Source of the DNA: Bradyrhizobium ontarionense
GTDB lineage: Bacteria; Pseudomonadota; Alphaproteobacteria; Rhizobiales; Xanthobacteraceae
Assembly: GCF_021088345.1 (NCBI RefSeq)
Contig: NZ_CP088156.1
Coordinates: 3,224,001-3,288,000 of the forward strand
Direction: 5' to 3'
DNA length: 64,000 nucleotides
Positions 49,702 to 58,303 of the stretch are shown here, one piece after another (within the stretch, counting starts at the first letter, position 1; each line of letters begins with the position of its first letter). The position numbers and the translations under genes are program-made. The notes beneath the pieces were generated by a model that saw nothing but the letters and a program-made list of their open reading frames with translations, did no database searches and was not told where the DNA came from.

Positions 49702-50487
49702 ATGCGCCGCTGGACATCTCTTTTCGGACTCTCCGTGGTCGGGCTGATGTCCATAGCTGCGCCGGTTCTCGCAGCTGACCTCAGTCCGAAGATCTATACG
49801 AAGGCACCGCCGGTCGCCGCGACCACCTATAATTGGAGCGGCTGCTACGCCGGTATCGAGGGTGGCGGCGCTTGGGGTCATACACGCTCGGTCGGTCTCG
49901 GCACCAACAATGGCCTTCCGGCAGCGATCCCCACTGGCACGCCGAAGAGTGCGACGGATTTCAGCGGCGGCCTGGTCGGTGGCACCCTCGGGTGCAACTA
50001 CCAAGTCAACCAGTGGGTGTTCGGCATCGAGGGCGACGGATCCTGGTCCACCATTTCCGGAACATCGGCACTCGTGCCGCCGTTTAGCGCCACCTTTCGC
50101 GAATCGCTGGGCCAGAACTGGCTGGCGACAATCCGCGGCCGGGTCGGCTATGCCGTGACAGACACCGTGCTTCTGTACGGCACGGCCGGCGGCGCCTTCG
50201 CCGACCTGCGTATCAATGAATACAGCACGGTCGCCTCGGCGAACGCCGCCACAGAGACCCACACCTTCAGCGGGTGGACCGCAGGCGCCGGCGTCGAATG
50301 GGGGTTCGCGCCGTCCTGGTCCGCCAAGGTCGAATATCTCTATGCCGACCTCGGCAAGCACAATTATTTCCAGTTCACGTCGAGTGGATGCTGCACCTAT
50401 CAGAGCACGCACCTGATCGACAATATCGTGCGAGTCGGCGTCAACTACCATTTCAACTGGCCCGGCGCCCTCGTTGCCAGGTACTGA
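49702..50487 (+). CDS. Omp31/porin-like outer-membrane protein
   Basis: This 261-residue protein has a signal peptide ending VLAADL (about residue 24). The mature start YNWSGCYAGIEGGGAWGH is the classic opening of rhizobial and Brucella Omp25/Omp31 proteins; eight amphipathic strands follow, ending VRVGVNYHFNW. Cys residues in SGCYAG, LGCNYQ and SGCCTY are more numerous than usual. It likely contributes to the structure of the outer membrane. Confidence 0.85.
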   Translation: MRRWTSLFGLSVVGLMSIAAPVLAADLSPKIYTKAPPVAATTYNWSGCYAGIEGGGAWGHTRSVGLGTNNGLPAAIPTGTPKSATDFSGGLVGGTLGCNYQVNQWVFGIEGDGSWSTISGTSALVPPFSATFRESLGQNWLATIRGRVGYAVTDTVLLYGTAGGAFADLRINEYSTVASANAATETHTFSGWTAGAGVEWGFAPSWSAKVEYLYADLGKHNYFQFTSSGCCTYQSTHLIDNIVRVGVNYHFNWPGALVARY

Positions 50488-50577
50488 GCAGTTGGGCAGT
50501 TGCGAACAACCACGATCAGAATCCCAGGCAACAGCGGCCGTGACGACACGGACGCTGCTGCACATCAGGTCACAACA

Positions 50578-50770
50578 GATTGCGTCAGAGCGTTCCGGCG
50601 TATCGATCAGAACGCCGCCATCTGCGACTGACCTGCGCGCGCAGAGATTGCGGCTCTCGTGCGATTGCGTTGCGCTGAAGACGTCGAGACTCTTCGATCG
50701 AATGATATCGACCACGTCCGCCTCACAAGTTACGCATGCACCAACACGACGGTCGGCGATGCTTTCGTAC
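50578..50770 (-). pseudogene. Remnant of a PDR-type reductase ferredoxin domain
   Basis: Read on the minus strand, YESIADRRVGACVTCEADVV aligns without gaps to HEVMADCRRGECGVCAIDVV of the intact reductase at 45578-46555. The match continues through DVFSATQSHESRNLC to GGVLIDTPERSDAI against its C-terminal end VVTVDTLERTDA. The first cluster Cys is replaced by Arg. Only about 63 residues remain and no start or flanking domains are present. Confidence 0.8.
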
Positions 50771-50775
50771 CGCTT

Positions 50776-50995
50776 GGTACATGGATCCGGGCAACGCTGC
50801 AAAACTCACATTGCTGGTGATGAAGTCCAAAACGCGCTCAACATTCGGTGTCGTCCCGGCGGATGTGGCTGGTCGAAAATGATCGACCATCGTGCCTCGA
50901 ACGTCTCCCTGGGGTTATGGATCCCGGATCTGCGCGCGCGTGCCGCGCGCTTGTCCGGGACGACAATGAGACTCTGGTTGGCGTCTTCGTCATCG
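50776..50995. repeat. Second copy of the porin-flanking repeat block
   Basis: GGTACATGGATCCGG (50776-50790) is followed by GCAAAA, TCGGTGTCGTCC and the GTCGTCCCGG-family element bounded at 50849-50965, then GGTTGGCGTCTTCG. It parallels the block at 49365-49495 in the same orientation. Confidence 0.65.
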
Positions 50996-51023
50996 AGACA
51001 CGACCTCACCTTCCCGCAGCACA

Positions 51024-51345
51024 TCGTGCCCGGGTGATGCATCGATCATGCCCCTCCTGAACAACGAGAGGGCGCGGGGAAGGCCGGACCTCGGCTGAGG
51101 CCCGTGGCCCGCCTGCTCAAAAGAATGCAGGCGGCAGGTACCACAGGTACAGCCGGACAGACCCGGCCTTCCCCGCGCAACGGTTTTAACGGTGTCCTTC
51201 GTGCTCTCCCTGGGGATCGGCTTTCTTGCCCCCATCGCCCGCGCGAGCCGCCAAAGCATCACTCGCGAACTTGACCTCAGCGTCGAGAGGCCAGGACCAC
51301 ACGACTTCGCCGTACGTAACCACTGCGCTCGTCGGCACAGCCATC
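51024..51345 (-). repeat. Structured dispersed element, copy 2 (inverted)
   Basis: This is the reverse complement of the element at 32375-32665. The arms GCGCGGGGAAGGCCGG (51072-51087) and CCGGCCTTCCCCGCGC (51163-51178) pair perfectly. The internal hairpin CCGCCTGC/GCAGGCGG is kept with a different loop end. Upstream on its own strand a short frame (MDVMAVPTSAVVTYGEVVWS, ending at 51186) is open for 55 residues; I cannot tell whether it is translated. Confidence 0.8.
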
Positions 51346-51529
51346 ACGTCCATCGCAGCCCACCTCAACGTTTCGTGACGACGCGTACGTCCCTCTGCAC
51401 GAGGCGGGTTGGCGATAGATAAGCACGATTTCTGAAAAACAGCAACAGAAATTTCGTGACGCAGGGACCGACGAGCGCGCGAGGCGACTGGCGCCACGCG
51501 CTCGCCTCCCCCCATCACCGTCGATCAGC

Positions 51530-52162
51530 TCACGGCTGACGCACCCGGATCGAGATCACACGCCCGCCCTTGAGCTCGAAGGAGAAGGGATGCGGGGGGT
51601 AGGTCCAGAGCTCGACATCCTTCAGGTCGCTCGGCTCGAAATGGCTGGGCTGGCCGAACACGGCAACCAGATCATCCTTGGAGGCCCCGAGCGCGACCTG
51701 GCTGAACTCATAGCCGGGCGCGGCAGCCTCGCCGGTCACCTGCAGCGCGACGATCTTGTCGGCCGCCACGGTGACGACGAAATACGGATAGCGCTCACGC
51801 TGCCCGATGAAATAGATCCAGGCGACCTGGTCCCGCGGCTGCTTCAACGTCCGGTGCGGCGGCCCGAGCGCGCCCGCGGCGGTGCTGGCCGCATCGCCGA
51901 CAACGAGCGGTCCGAGGCGCTGGCAGGCGCGCGCCATCACCGCGAGCAGCAGCTCCTGAGACAGTTGTCTTGGAGGAACGACCTTGCAGCCGAACCCGGC
52001 GCCGGCCCGCTTCCATTCGCCGCGCAGGTCCTTCAGGTCTGCCGGCAGGCCTTGCGCAGGCGCGGCGGATTGCGCAATGGCGGCCGGCCCGCGCGACGCC
52101 AGCAGCACCGCGGCGACCAGCAACAACAACGCCGTTCCCGCGCGCGTCACGTTCTCACTCAT
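51530..52162 (-). CDS. Exported hypothetical protein
   Basis: This is a 210-residue protein. A signal peptide ends near AAIAQSA (about residue 32). Two Cys residues in the mature part could form a disulfide. The C-terminal part, for example LWTYPPHPFSFELKGGRVISI, suggests a beta-rich fold. It follows the M23-like gene by 8 bases on the same strand, so the pair are likely cotranscribed. The family is not recognised. Confidence 0.65.
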   Translation of the reverse strand: MSENVTRAGTALLLLVAAVLLASRGPAAIAQSAAPAQGLPADLKDLRGEWKRAGAGFGCKVVPPRQLSQELLLAVMARACQRLGPLVVGDAASTAAGALGPPHRTLKQPRDQVAWIYFIGQRERYPYFVVTVAADKIVALQVTGEAAAPGYEFSQVALGASKDDLVAVFGQPSHFEPSDLKDVELWTYPPHPFSFELKGGRVISIRVRQP

Positions 52163-52170
52163 GTTGCAGC

Positions 52171-53187
52171 CTATTTCCTGCCCTTGCCCAGGCCACCAAA
52201 GGCGGCCGCATCGAACTTCTGCGGATCGACCGGCTCGTAGCGCGACCATTCCATGTCGGCCATCTCGCCATATTGCCTGGCCCAGGCCGGATCCGCCGTG
52301 GCGTTGCCCTGCGCGACGGGCCGCAGCTCGAAGTGCAAGGTCTTGCTCGGGCCGACTTCGCCAATCTTCTCGCCGGTCTTGATGCGCGCGCCAACGGCAG
52401 GCACCTGCCCCATCGCATCGACGACACGGCCGAGATGGGCGTAGCGGGTAAAGACAACGGCCCCATTCGGATAACTGTGCTTAAGCACGACATAGCGGCC
52501 GCAGCCTCCGATGATGGGAAGGTCTGCGGGCGCCTGCTCGCTCTGCTCGACCTTGACGACAACGCCGTCGTGCATCACGGCGACCGGCGTCCCCTCCTTG
52601 TCGGAGGCCATGTCGATGCCGGGATGATCGCGCAGCGTCCAGCAGCCGCATGACGCCATCTCGGTCTCGGATTGCGGCTTCGCCTGCACTGCCGGTTGCG
52701 CGGTCTGGAATTCATTGACGAGAAGACCGGGGCCGTCCGTGGAGGTGAACACGTGGATGGCGTAGAGCGTCAGCTTGCCGCCGACCGGGACCTCGCGCGG
52801 CAGGAAGCCATAGAGGATGTCCTGGACGAAGACCTTGAGCTCCTGCCCCTTGCCCGAGCGCACCTTGATGCAATGGGAGACGCCGAGCGCGTCGATCTGC
52901 TCCTTGGTGAAGCCGGACATCACCATCGATTTCTTCAGCACATCAGCCGAACAGGCACCGCCGGCGTCTGCAAGCGTCACCTCGAGCTTGAACGGCGCAC
53001 CGTCGCGGATATCGACGCCCTTGGCCGGGCGAGGCAGCGCCATGAGATCGTCGAGGCTGGTTTCCTTGTAGCGGGCGTAATCGAACGCCGCCTCGGCGGC
53101 GCTTCCGGCTGCGAAAACGAATGCCAGCAGGACGAGCGCCGCCGCTCTCACGGACGGACGTGCTGCAGCACGCGTCATGGCTTTCAT
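52171..53187 (-). CDS. Exported M23/LytM-like protein, one active-site His replaced
   Basis: This 338-residue protein has a signal peptide ending near AEAAF (about 34). The C-terminal LytM domain (about 180-300) keeps zinc ligands His188 and Asp192 (HPGID), His251 in YAHLG and His285. The first His of the usual HLH motif is Thr283 (KTLHFEL), a residue that assists catalysis. It may therefore be an inactive regulator like EnvC-type proteins, or a variant hydrolase. Several Cys pairs suggest disulfides. Confidence 0.8.
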   Translation of the reverse strand: MKAMTRAAARPSVRAAALVLLAFVFAAGSAAEAAFDYARYKETSLDDLMALPRPAKGVDIRDGAPFKLEVTLADAGGACSADVLKKSMVMSGFTKEQIDALGVSHCIKVRSGKGQELKVFVQDILYGFLPREVPVGGKLTLYAIHVFTSTDGPGLLVNEFQTAQPAVQAKPQSETEMASCGCWTLRDHPGIDMASDKEGTPVAVMHDGVVVKVEQSEQAPADLPIIGGCGRYVVLKHSYPNGAVVFTRYAHLGRVVDAMGQVPAVGARIKTGEKIGEVGPSKTLHFELRPVAQGNATADPAWARQYGEMADMEWSRYEPVDPQKFDAAAFGGLGKGRK

Positions 53188-53466
53188 GCAATTCCCCCAG
53201 CCGCTGGACCCGCGGCGCCAAGCCTCACGACGAGTCTATACGATATGGCTGCGCCAAAACCACAACCGTTGACTGGTAACGGAACCGAACCGCTGCAGAC
53301 CACCTGAAAAAAATCTGCTGGAAACGCCGACCGTCGTGTCGGGATGTGCGCATGCGGACCGTCCTTGGGTCAGCCGGATCGATACGAGCCGGCTTGAGCA
53401 CACCCAAATGGCCGCCTATCAAAGGTTGAAGCGTGGCCTGCACCCGGACTGGAGAGGACCCCTGCG

Positions 53467-53946
53467 ATGCCGACGAACAAGAACACGATCTGTCTGTGGT
53501 TCGACAAGGACGCCGAGGCGGCCGCGCGGTTCTATGCCGAGTTGTTTCCTGACAGCCACGTGACGGCCGTGCACCGCGCGCCGGGCGACTATCCGTCCGG
53601 CAAAGCAGGTGACGTACTGACGGTGCAATTCACGGTGTGTGGCATCCCCTGCCTCGGCCTCAATGGCGGCCCCGTGTTCTCCCACAACGAATCCTTCTCG
53701 TTCCAGATCGCGACTGACGACCAGGCCGAAACCGACCGCTACTGGAACGCCATCGTCGGCAATGGCGGGACGGAAAGCCAGTGCGGCTGGTGCAAGGACA
53801 GATGGGGCCTCTCCTGGCAGATCACGCCGCGCGCGCTGACCGACGCGATGGCCGCCGGCGGAGCCGAGGCCAAGCGCGCCTTCGCCGCGATGATGACGAT
53901 GAAGAAGATCGACGTCGCCGCGATCGAGGCCGCGCGGCGGGGATGA
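53467..53946 (+). CDS. VOC-family protein (PhnB-like)
   Basis: This is a 159-residue protein of the glyoxalase/PhnB group: CLWFDKDAEAAARFYAELFP, FSFQIATDDQAETDRYWNAI and CKDRWGLSWQI are typical. It is commonly labelled 3-demethylubiquinone methyltransferase-like, but the function is unproven. GGAGAGGA precedes the ATG. Confidence 0.85.
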   Translation: MPTNKNTICLWFDKDAEAAARFYAELFPDSHVTAVHRAPGDYPSGKAGDVLTVQFTVCGIPCLGLNGGPVFSHNESFSFQIATDDQAETDRYWNAIVGNGGTESQCGWCKDRWGLSWQITPRALTDAMAAGGAEAKRAFAAMMTMKKIDVAAIEAARRG

Positions 53947-53985
53947 CCCTTGCCAGCCGGAGCGCAGCATCGCCGCGCTCCGGCG

Positions 53986-54705
53986 TCACGGGCGCAGGCA
54001 GCGCAGATGCAGGAACAGCGGCACGCGCAGCCAGCGCCGGCTGCTGTCGCGGGTGATGGTCTCCTCGGGAATGGTCGGCTCGCGCAGCGCCTCGATCAGG
54101 AATCCTGCTTCCTCCAACGCGGCGAAATAGCTCCGCAGCGGGCGATGCGCGCTGTGGAAGATCATGCTCAGCCCGTCGCGTTCGATCGCATCGCTGAACA
54201 TGAAGGACTCCAGGTAGCTCCCCTTGATGACAAAAGGCGCATCCGACGCCAGGCTTTCGAACCGTCCGGCAGAATTGAGCGGATGGACGATCGCCATGCA
54301 GAATCGGCCGCCTGGCCTCAGCACCCGCGCGAGCTCGCGCACCGCGGCCGGCATCGCATCGACGTCCTGCAGCGCCATGAAGGCGATCGCCAGATCCACG
54401 CAGCCATCGGCAAGCGGCAGCGCAGCCGCATCGGCGCGAACAACATCGATCGCGGGATCGGCCGTTCGGGCCGCGGCGATCAGGAACGGCGACGCATCGA
54501 CGCCAACCATCTTGTGCCCCTCGGATGTGAGGTGCCGGGACAGCCGGCCCTCGCCGCAGCCGAGGTCGAGCGTGAGCGCGCCAGCAGGCGGGAGCAATCG
54601 ACTGAACTGCTCGCAATGGTGACGCCAGAAGCTGTCGTGACCCGGCGTCCTTGCCCAGGCGAGCCACTGGCCGGCCTGCGTTTCCCACTGCTCACGTAAA
54701 CTCAT
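53986..54705 (-). CDS. Class I SAM-dependent methyltransferase
   Basis: This is a 239-residue enzyme. Motif I LTLDLGCGEGRLSRHL is at about 44-59, with VGVDASPFLI and VRADAAALPLADGCVD following, and LARVLRPGGRFCMAI is motif III. The substrate is unknown. It converges on the VOC gene. Confidence 0.88.
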   Translation of the reverse strand: MSLREQWETQAGQWLAWARTPGHDSFWRHHCEQFSRLLPPAGALTLDLGCGEGRLSRHLTSEGHKMVGVDASPFLIAAARTADPAIDVVRADAAALPLADGCVDLAIAFMALQDVDAMPAAVRELARVLRPGGRFCMAIVHPLNSAGRFESLASDAPFVIKGSYLESFMFSDAIERDGLSMIFHSAHRPLRSYFAALEEAGFLIEALREPTIPEETITRDSSRRWLRVPLFLHLRCLRP

Positions 54706-55011
54706 GGCGGCCCACCTCTCGCCTGACGCTTCAATTCACGAGCCGCGCTCCTTAGACCGCTTCCTCGCAAGAGTCATCGGCAACCCTGGCAATCGCGGGA
54801 CGAGCAAGCTCAATCGTGTCCGCGCAGGTCGAATACGACGTTCCTGCCGATCTCGACGAGGCGGCCCCGCGAGCGACCGTTCGGCGCGGGAGCCTTGATG
54901 GGAGCCTTGGGGTGAGCCTTGGGGCTGAAACGAAATGCCGCCGCCGAGGGAACCATAGGACTGCGAGCCGATTGGCTCCATGACGCAATTCCCCCCACAC
55001 GGAGACATGTC
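54706..55011. other. Intergenic region
   Basis: There is no convincing gene. Minus-strand frames over 54830-55000 contain repeated GGCTCCC/GGCTCA units giving short Lys-Ala-Pro repeats, but lack a ribosome-binding site and a recognisable domain. Confidence 0.35.
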
Positions 55012-55323
55012 ATGGCCATGAAGGCACTTACGATCACTCTCGCAGCCGCAGCGAGCACATTGATGGCTGCAGCGGCCTCCGCTGCCCCGCTCTCGGCCGG
55101 TGCATCGATCGTCCCCGAAAGCCATATTCAGCAGGTTCGCATGGTCTGCAACGAGAACGGCCGCTGCTGGCGCGAAGACCGCGGCCGCCATGTCGTCATC
55201 CGCGAGGAGCATCGGTATGGGCCTCGCGAGCGCCATATGGAGCGGCGCGATCGGGACGACCGCGGCGGCGTCGGCATCCGCGCACCCGGCGTGAGCGTCG
55301 GCATCGGGACCGGCCGCTACTGA
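55012..55323 (+). CDS. Small exported basic protein, hypothetical
   Basis: This is a 103-residue protein with a signal peptide ending near ASAAP (about 24). The mature part is rich in Arg, His, Glu and Asp (ERHMERRDRDDRGG) and ends with a Gly/Val tract. GGAG seven bases upstream supports the ATG. No family is recognised. Confidence 0.65.
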   Translation: MAMKALTITLAAAASTLMAAAASAAPLSAGASIVPESHIQQVRMVCNENGRCWREDRGRHVVIREEHRYGPRERHMERRDRDDRGGVGIRAPGVSVGIGTGRY

Positions 55324-55344
55324 CCAAACATCGAGGCAGACACC

Positions 55345-55376
55345 TCGAAGGCCGCCGAGCAATCTGCGGCCTTCGA
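55345..55376 (+). terminator. Strong hairpin after the small exported protein
   Basis: An 11-bp perfect stem, TCGAAGGCCGC and GCGGCCTTCGA, has a 10-base loop. No T run follows. Confidence 0.5.
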
Positions 55377-55609
55377 ACCGTTTCGCGCAGGATCGCTTCA
55401 AAGTGTCGATGTCGAGACAGACCGGTCTGCCGGCCTGCAGCTGGCGACACCGGGAAGCGGATGCAACCTTCTCGTTTGGCAAATAGTTTTCAGCCGGCCT
55501 CGCTAAATGCGTCCGCGCGCACCATATGTTGATGATCACCGCGCGTCTCCCGGCTGCCATCGGTGACTGAGAGCATTGCGCTCCCGCCGCGATCAGGAAG
55601 GCGGACCGC

Positions 55610-55747
55610 ATGTTGAATAGCTCGAAATCTGACACCTCCAAGTCTGAGACTGCGATATCCAGTACTCGCGAGTGGATGGCGCCTCCTGTTCTCGTGCCGA
55701 TCTCTTTTGGATTGCTGATCGTCACTGCGGTGCTGGTTCAATGGTAG
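55610..55747 (+). CDS. Very small single-pass membrane protein
   Basis: A 45-residue frame begins MLNSSKSDTSKS and ends in one hydrophobic segment, PPVLVPISFGLLIVTAVLVQ. AGGAAGG lies 8 bases before the ATG. The stop overlaps the start of the next gene in ATGGTAG, which suggests translational coupling. No family is recognised. Confidence 0.55.
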   Translation: MLNSSKSDTSKSETAISSTREWMAPPVLVPISFGLLIVTAVLVQW

Positions 55748-55983
55748 CCGCCCGCAGCGGGCCGCTGCCTGTCCAGGCCAACAGTTCCTCCAAGCCGGCG
55801 CAGCGGGATCCGTTGTCGCTGGCCGCGGCGCTCACCATCAAGGCGGAGAACGCGCTGGAGAAAGCCGAGCGGATGCAACCTGGCGGCGAACGCGGAGCGG
55901 CGATGAAGGCGGCCAAGATCCTCGCGAACGCCGCTGAGCTCCTCACGCACTTCAGCGGGACGCTCAGCCTGCCGGTGAAGTGA
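55741..55983 (+). CDS. Small hypothetical protein coupled to the membrane peptide
   Basis: This is an 80-residue protein with an Ala/Lys/Glu-rich helical middle (SLAAALTIKAENALEKAERM) and no signal peptide. Its ATG overlaps the end of the preceding 45-residue gene. The HWE kinase gene follows 75 bases later on the same strand. The function is unknown. Confidence 0.55.
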   Translation: MVAARSGPLPVQANSSSKPAQRDPLSLAAALTIKAENALEKAERMQPGGERGAAMKAAKILANAAELLTHFSGTLSLPVK

Positions 55984-56058
55984 CGGCCGGGCGCTGGTCT
56001 GCTCTCACGCGACCGCCGAGGCTCCGATCGCGGCATCCGATGCAGGGACAATCAGCAC

Positions 56059-57237
56059 ATGCTCGAAGTCCATCTCACCACAGAGCCGCCTCCGCACGGC
56101 GCCGTTACGGACGGGGACTTTCTGACTGCAGAGATTCGCAGCCTGAAACGTCTCCTCGCCGAGGCCGAGAGCGATGCAAAGACACGGTCCAAGAAGGCTG
56201 AGATCGAAGCGAGAGAGCGCGAAGCGGTCGGCAGGCTGCAGAAGCTGATTCTCGAGGAACTGCACCACCGCATCAAGAACACGCTCGCGACCGTCAACGC
56301 CATTGTCTCCCAGAGCCTTCGCAACCTGCCGGAAGCCGAGGGCGCGCGGCATGCCATCTCCGGCCGCCTGCTAGCGCTCGGACATGCGCACGATCTCCTC
56401 CTGCAGGCGAAATTGTCCAGCGCCGATCTCGGCACGGTGATCCGCAGTTCCATCCAGGCCTTCGACACTCCCGATGAATCACGGTTTTCGATCTCCGGAC
56501 CCGATGTCCTGGTGACGCCGGATGCCGTCGTCGCCATTGCGATGACACTCAATGAGCTGTGCACGAACGCCCTGAAATTCGGCGCGCTCTCCGTGCCGGA
56601 GGGGCGTGTCGATCTGCTTTGGACCGTCGATCGACAGACGCAGAACGTGCACTTCGCCTGGACCGAAAAGCACGGCCCGGCCGTTCGACAGCCCGCCAGC
56701 CGAAGCTTCGGGACACGGCTGATCGAAACGCTCGGCACACAGATCAGGGGCAAGGTGCAGTTGAACTATGCGTCGTCGGGCTTCTCCTACACGTTGGACG
56801 CACCGATCGCCGCTCTCAACGCTCCGACGAGACTGCCGATGCACGACAACAGAGGAGGATCTCCGATGTCACTGAGCCAATTTCGCGTCGACGAGCAGCC
56901 GCATACGATGGACGGATTGCACCTGCTCGCCCAGGATGGCGCTTTGGCCGTCGAGGCATTCATCAGCCGGAAGGTGATGGACGTCTGGGCCGAGTCGATC
57001 GAACATACGGGCGGACGGCAGAGCCTGTTCCGCGGCCAGTACAATGCGCTGGGAAAACTGAACCTTGCAGCGCTCAAGCGGATCGTGAGCAAGAAATACC
57101 AGCGCGGGATCACATCCAACCGTCAGTATCCCTTCATCGAGGTGCTGTTCTCGGACATTGCCGACAGCGGCGAAACCCTCGATCTGAGCAAACTGGTGCG
57201 AGAGCCATTGCCGCCATCGTTCCATCGGCTCCCTTGA
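56059..57237 (+). CDS. HWE histidine kinase fused to a DUF1488-like domain
   Basis: This 392-residue protein lacks membrane segments. A coiled-coil occupies about 20-65. The phospho-acceptor region LEELHHRIKNTLATVNAIVS has its acceptor His near residue 70. The N-box NELCTNALKFGAL (165-177) and the WTE motif (201-203) define the HWE group. A C-terminal region from about 270 (DGLHLLAQDGALAVEAFISR to LKRIVSKKYQRG) resembles DUF1488. An AGAGGAGG at 56851-56858, seven bases before an in-frame ATG at 56866, could also produce the tail alone. Confidence 0.85.
   Translation: MLEVHLTTEPPPHGAVTDGDFLTAEIRSLKRLLAEAESDAKTRSKKAEIEAREREAVGRLQKLILEELHHRIKNTLATVNAIVSQSLRNLPEAEGARHAISGRLLALGHAHDLLLQAKLSSADLGTVIRSSIQAFDTPDESRFSISGPDVLVTPDAVVAIAMTLNELCTNALKFGALSVPEGRVDLLWTVDRQTQNVHFAWTEKHGPAVRQPASRSFGTRLIETLGTQIRGKVQLNYASSGFSYTLDAPIAALNAPTRLPMHDNRGGSPMSLSQFRVDEQPHTMDGLHLLAQDGALAVEAFISRKVMDVWAESIEHTGGRQSLFRGQYNALGKLNLAALKRIVSKKYQRGITSNRQYPFIEVLFSDIADSGETLDLSKLVREPLPPSFHRLP
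56866..57237 (+). CDS. Possible separately translated DUF1488-like protein (nested start)
   Basis: The in-frame ATG at 56866 (MSLSQFRVDEQP) has the best ribosome-binding site of the locus and would yield a 123-residue protein equal to the kinase tail. Stand-alone DUF1488 proteins are of similar size. Either an internal start or a recent gene fusion explains the arrangement. Confidence 0.45.
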   Translation: MSLSQFRVDEQPHTMDGLHLLAQDGALAVEAFISRKVMDVWAESIEHTGGRQSLFRGQYNALGKLNLAALKRIVSKKYQRGITSNRQYPFIEVLFSDIADSGETLDLSKLVREPLPPSFHRLP

Positions 57238-57270
57238 GCCTGGCGGACGGCACATTTACCGTCTGACGGA

Positions 57271-58194
57271 TCAGGGTACGCGCGGCCCGGTGCAAATCTC
57301 CTCGAGAAAATCCAGGAAGGCGCGCGCCCGCGACGAGATCAGCTTGCGGCTCGGGAAGATCGCGGTCAGTTGCGCGGCGCGGGTGTCGAACACGACCTCC
57401 GTGCCGATCTCGACGAGCAGGCCTTCCCCGAGCAGCTCGGCGCAATAATGCTCCGGCAGGAACGAGACGCCGGCGCCGTGCACGACGGCACGGCGCACCG
57501 CCAGCGGATTGTTGATGCGGGCGACGCGTGGCCCGACGTCGAAGCGCACGAGATGACCATGCTGCTTGATCATCAGCGCCCGATCGCCGTAGCGTCGCTC
57601 GCAGATCATGAGATGACTTTCGAGCGCTCGGACGTCGTCGCCGATATCGTGCGCTGACAGATAGGCCGGGCTGGTCACCCAGATCAGGCGGCCGCCGATC
57701 AGCACCTTCTGCGCCAGCTCGGAATCCTCCTGCACGCCGACGACGACAGCGATGTCGAAGCGGTCGGCGAGCATGTCGATGGCGCGCGTGGTCGCCTCGA
57801 CGTCGAGCTCGATGAGCGGATAGCGGCGATGGAATTCCGCAAGCTTGGGCGCCAGGATCTCCTCACAGAACGCCGGCGGCAGCGCCACCGACAGCCGGCC
57901 GTTTGGAACGCCAACCAGCCCGGTCATGACCGCATCGGCCTCCGACACCTGGTCGAGGATCTTCTGGCATTGCTGGAAGAACAGCTCGCCCTCGCGCGTG
58001 ACGCGGACGCGCCGCGAGTTGCGGTCGAACAGCCGGAGGCCGAGGTCCTGCTCGAGCCTGGCAACCGACTTGCTGACCGAGGATTTCGGCATGCCCAGGG
58101 ATCGCGACGCGCCGGTCATGCCGCCGGTCGCCACCACGGCATGGAATACCGGAATGTCCTCGATCCGCCATTTCATCTTGGGCCGTTCGTCCAT
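57271..58194 (-). CDS. LysR-family transcriptional regulator
   Basis: This is a 307-residue regulator. The N-terminal helix-turn-helix (about 8-66) reads VVATGGMTGASRSLGMPKSS and SKSVARLEQDLGLRLFDRNS. The effector domain follows. It resembles the CrgA-like LysR subgroup. It has no obvious divergent target; the neighbouring kinase converges on it. Confidence 0.88.
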   Translation of the reverse strand: MDERPKMKWRIEDIPVFHAVVATGGMTGASRSLGMPKSSVSKSVARLEQDLGLRLFDRNSRRVRVTREGELFFQQCQKILDQVSEADAVMTGLVGVPNGRLSVALPPAFCEEILAPKLAEFHRRYPLIELDVEATTRAIDMLADRFDIAVVVGVQEDSELAQKVLIGGRLIWVTSPAYLSAHDIGDDVRALESHLMICERRYGDRALMIKQHGHLVRFDVGPRVARINNPLAVRRAVVHGAGVSFLPEHYCAELLGEGLLVEIGTEVVFDTRAAQLTAIFPSRKLISSRARAFLDFLEEICTGPRVP

Positions 58195-58303
58195 CACGGG
58201 AAACGATCCGTGCACGCTAGCATCATTGTCCAACCGCCGAAACGTCGTTGCGGTCGCGCCCTGGACACGTCGCGACCTGCGCCGCCGACAAGGGCGGCGC
58301 AGG

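Noticed and set aside
54810..55000. Minus-strand frame with Lys-Ala-Pro repeats ending near RGRLVEIGRNVVFDLRGHD
   Set aside because: The ending looks protein-like, but there is no ribosome-binding site or recognised domain, and overlapping frames are equally open.
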